A stretch of 21,809 nt of DNA from Glomus cerebriforme (Eukaryota; Glomeromycota; Glomeromycetes; Glomerales; Glomeraceae): contig QKYT01000280.1 of assembly GCA_003550305.1 (NCBI GenBank), forward strand, positions 120,262 through 142,070, in the 5' to 3' direction. The notes under the pieces are model-generated. The model ran no database searches and was not told where the DNA came from. It saw only the letters and a list, made by a program, of their open reading frames with translations. A program made the translations under genes and the position numbers. Each line of letters begins with the position of its first letter. Position 1 is the first letter of the stretch. Below are positions 19,396 through 21,809 of this stretch, piece after piece.

Positions 19396-19653
19396 CCGTT
19401 TATGAAAAAAAAAAATAAATAGCCGGATTCCGGAATTACCAGAATTAAAAATAACCAAATTTGTATTTGTTTTGGTTATGCGGTAATGCAAAATAAATTA
19501 ATTAACACATGTGACCATTTGTGTAATAACAGATAAGTTAGCGATCGTCATAGACAGAATAATATATAGGAACTAGATTGACCCATGATTATATTTCGAG
19601 ACAAACCCGGATATATAATTGTATAATTAAATCATTTTCGATTTGATTTGTAA

Positions 19654-19663
19654 TATATAAAAG
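19654..19663 (+). promoter_or_regulatory. TATA box before the decayed frame at 19.7 kb
   Basis: TATATAAAAG stands 53 bp upstream of ATG 19707, the spacing expected for a short leader. It would fire away from the kinase gene, making a divergent arrangement with 350-400 bp between start codons. Confidence 0.4.
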
Positions 19664-19706
19664 AAAGATTAATAATATTACATTAAAACAAAATTATCGA
19701 TATAAA

Positions 19707-20056
19707 ATGAACAATCAAACTAATAGAAATAGAAACATGTCTTGCACGCGATTGCGAACGCAAATGATGGATACTAGCAAGAGAAACGAAAGAAAATCAT
19801 GAGACATGACTAAAAAACAAAGGAGGATAACTGAGACAAGCGAAGAACATCAGAATCATATTTCACGCGAAGATATGCGTAAATGAGAACTGCGTGGTAG
19901 GGCCTTTCATTTGTCACGTTGTCTCGAGTACGTGCTCTTAACAATCTGTACCTCAAGCAGTTCAGTTTTGATAGACTCCAACGTATTAAGAACTGCAAGA
20001 GATTATAAGAAAGGAAGGAGGAATAAGAGTGTCTACTTTCTATGATATCAAGATAG
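19707..20056 (+). pseudogene. Decayed Arg/Glu-rich frame with two in-frame TGA stops
   Basis: From ATG 19707 one frame runs 113 codons to TGA 20043-20045, broken only by TGA at 19800-19802 and 19884-19886. Segments read MSCTRLRTQMMDTSKRNERK, RRITETSEEHQNHISREDMR and LIDSNVLRTARDYKKGRRN. The pattern (R-rich, then ETxEEH, then SRxxxRK) resembles the repeated basic N-terminal region of Helitron/PIF1-helicase-type or other transposon proteins in AM fungi; this is recognition by eye. Both stops would be CGA (Arg) with one C-to-T change, as after CpG decay. The block is clearly richer in GC than its flanks and ends next to a GTAAGT donor (20057). A short protein of 31 residues from the first ATG, or a non-coding RNA, are alternatives. 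Confidence 0.35.
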
Positions 20057-20057
20057 G

Positions 20058-20861
20058 TAAGTTTTTTTTTATTATTTAAATTTCAAATTAAAATATTTTT
20101 TTTACGAATTACAAATTAAAAAAAAATTCTCTTTATTTGTTAGTTTTTTCTTATTTTTTAAAATTTGAATTAAGATATTACAAAAGGTAAAAAAAGTCTA
20201 TTTAAAAAAATGGAACAGTTAAATAAAGTTTATAAACTGTTTACAATCGCGCGGAATAATAATTTTTTTACGTGTAATAAAATCAACCAATCACAGACCG
20301 TCACGTGAGTGTACGCTAAACTCTGAACTAATGAAATTTTAGCAAATTAGATAGGTTTTAAAAATACTTTATTGACTAGGACTTTTTAGGACCTGGTCCA
20401 CTTCTGGTTAAATAATTATTTATTAAAATATGATTTAGATCCTAAAAAAATAAAATCGTGCTTACTGCGCCACGATAATAAGGTTCGATTTATTTATTCG
20501 TAATCGATAAAATCGATTACGATTCTATTTTCGATTAATTCGATTTTGGTAGAATCGAATTCCAATCCCTACCACCTAAGTTTCATTACACTTTTTATAA
20601 GAAAATAATTAATAAATAATAAATGTTAAATAAGGAAAGAATAAATGTATTTAATTATGGTATATGTATACATTTAGTGAAATAACAATATTTTATTTAT
20701 AAGAGAATCTTTAAATAGTGTAAGAAAAAAATATGATCACAATAAACAAAGTACTACACTATAAGCGGATATCATTTGATAACAATAATTTGAACGTGTT
20801 AATCTTTGGTAATTTAGTCTAAATAAATAATAAATTTTAATATCAATAATTTCAAAATCAT
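20058..20861. other. Intergenic, with one transposon end
   Basis: AT-rich sequence without coding frames, apart from the hAT-like terminus at 20499-20571. A CACGTG core occurs near 20302. The last part is 3' flank of the second kinase gene. Confidence 0.5.
20499..20571 (-). mobile_element. hAT-like transposon end with strong dyad
   Basis: CGTAATCGAT (20499-20508) and ATCGATTACG (20512-20521) are perfect arms around AAA, and further TCGATT/AATCGA half-sites follow up to 20560. The outer edge, read on the minus strand from 20571, begins TAGGGATTGGAATTCG, fitting the YARNG rule for hAT termini. A candidate 8-bp target duplication would be CCACCTAA (20572-20579), but I did not find its partner, so the other end is lost, diverged or outside. 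Confidence 0.45.
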
Positions 20862-21809
20862 TTATAATGTATCTTGAGAATTAATATTAAGTTTCGTAAA
20901 ATCAATAGCTTCTATGGATTCTATAAAATAAAAAATCAACAAAATTAATATTACATTATTTTGAAACAAAGTCAAATNATAAATAGTATTAATTACCTGT
21001 ATGAACCTCATCTGCTTTTTTTNGTTTTTCCTCATCATCTNNATTTTTTGGTTCNGGTAAATTATTNAAATTCAATAGTCTACTTGTATAAATAGCTTGA
21101 TGATGTGTAGTATATGTAAGTTTATTATCTGATTTTGTAAATGATGCTTGTTTTTTATTAATTTCATCTGCTTCAACACTTTGTTTATAAATTTCACTAT
21201 TCTCATCATCCATATCTTCATGACGCCATTGTCTAAATGTATTTTCTAAATATTTTGCAGTTGGTCTTTTTGATGGATCAGCATCTACACATTGTTTAAA
21301 TATATCAACTATTANTTGAGGNACTTTAATNTTAAAACTTGGTCTAAGNCCCTNACAGATTTTTAATGCTAAAAACTCTTCATGAGGAATATCATAATAA
21401 GGAGGTAATCCATTAATTACTTCATATATAATAATTCCAAAGCTATAAATATCACTTTCTTGTGTATATTNTTTTCCTCTTAAAACTTCAGGAGCNACNT
21501 ATGGCAATACTCCATAAACTTTATCATCTTTTTCATTTGCTGGTTTGCATAATCCTAAATCTGTAATTATGATAAGATTAGAGTAAGCATTTCTACTTAA
21601 TATATTACCACTATGAAAATCCCGATGAGTTAATCCCTTAAAATGAATAACATTAAGACCATATGCAATATCCCTTAAAATATCGAGTTTATTCTCCCAG
21701 CTCAATGAATTGAAATCACTATTTAATATTTGTCTTAAATTACCATTTTCTGCATAATCCATTACCATCATAAAATTACTGGTTTTNGGATCTTTAGTAA
21801 TGCCATANA
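20862..21809 (-). CDS. TKL-type protein kinase, 5' end outside the window
   Basis: The frame is open to the window edge, so the N-lobe (glycine loop, catalytic Lys) is not seen. Exon 21809-20997 begins with YGITKDP and MMVMDYAENGNLRQ; the ATG at 21771 is internal to the kinase domain, not a start. Motifs: HRDFHSGN (about 21627-21604), DLGLCKPAN with DLG in place of DFG, APE, ESDIYSFG and DADPSKRPT, then an acidic tail. A 76-bp intron (20996-20921, GTAATT..ATAG, phase 1) leads to a 59-nt last exon ending at TAA 20864-20862 (ESIEAIDFTKLNINSQDTL). The Cys-rich kinase upstream has an intron at the same point and phase, so the two genes are related. HRD is intact here, unlike its neighbour. Sixteen N bases fall in the locus. 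Substrate unknown. Confidence 0.85.

Noticed and set aside
19800..19886. TGA recoding (selenocysteine or readthrough)
   Set aside because: The host otherwise uses TGA as stop, no recoding signal is visible, and CGA-to-TGA decay is simpler.

Overview
The window looks like part of a nuclear genome of an arbuscular mycorrhizal fungus (Glomeromycotina, most like Rhizophagus). The reasons are strong A+T bias with long poly-A/T runs, short AT-rich GT..AG introns of 73-96 bp in the coding sequences, and members of families known to be greatly expanded in these fungi: an F-box/leucine-rich protein, a BTB/BACK fragment, a GBP-like large GTPase and tyrosine-kinase-like (TKL) kinases with a WTSGN linker. 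The species call rests on family recognition, not on a database search.

Layout. 1-1013: no gene. 1014-2431 (-): F-box protein gene whose conserved C-terminal tail is out of frame. 2432-4468: AT-rich, no gene, small hairpins. 4469-4915 (-): small secreted or single-pass membrane protein. 4916-7700: gene-poor, with an inverted-repeat element and a short tandem array of splice-site-like units. 7716-9067: a doubtful gene remnant and an hAT-like miniature transposon. 9068-9422 (+): BACK-domain fragment lying against the end of that transposon. 9423-11440: repeat block with a perfect palindrome, a four-unit minisatellite, a Helitron-like 3' end, and a long inverted array of the same splice-like unit seen near 7 kb. 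11950-13906 (+): five-exon guanylate-binding-protein-like GTPase of about 536 residues. 13907-16641: no protein gene, but a TATA box, GTAAGT donors, a GC-rich repeat and a second, inverted copy of the hAT-like element. 16642-19307 (-): three-exon kinase with four Cys-rich repeats before a TKL kinase domain. 19707-20056 (+): decayed Arg/Glu-rich frame with two TGA stops. 20499-20571: end of another hAT-like element. 20862-21809 (-): second TKL kinase, cut by the window edge.

There is no operon-like logic. The two kinases are same-strand neighbours that share a phase-1 intron near the C-terminus, so they are probably related copies. Single N bases fall only inside the F-box, GTPase and second kinase loci, introns included, which suggests masked allelic or paralogous differences. 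The most interesting items are the four-repeat Cys-rich kinase, the paired arrays of microexon/intron-like units, the Helitron-like terminus beside a minisatellite, and the possible spliced non-coding transcript with a GC-rich repeat at 14.6-15.25 kb.
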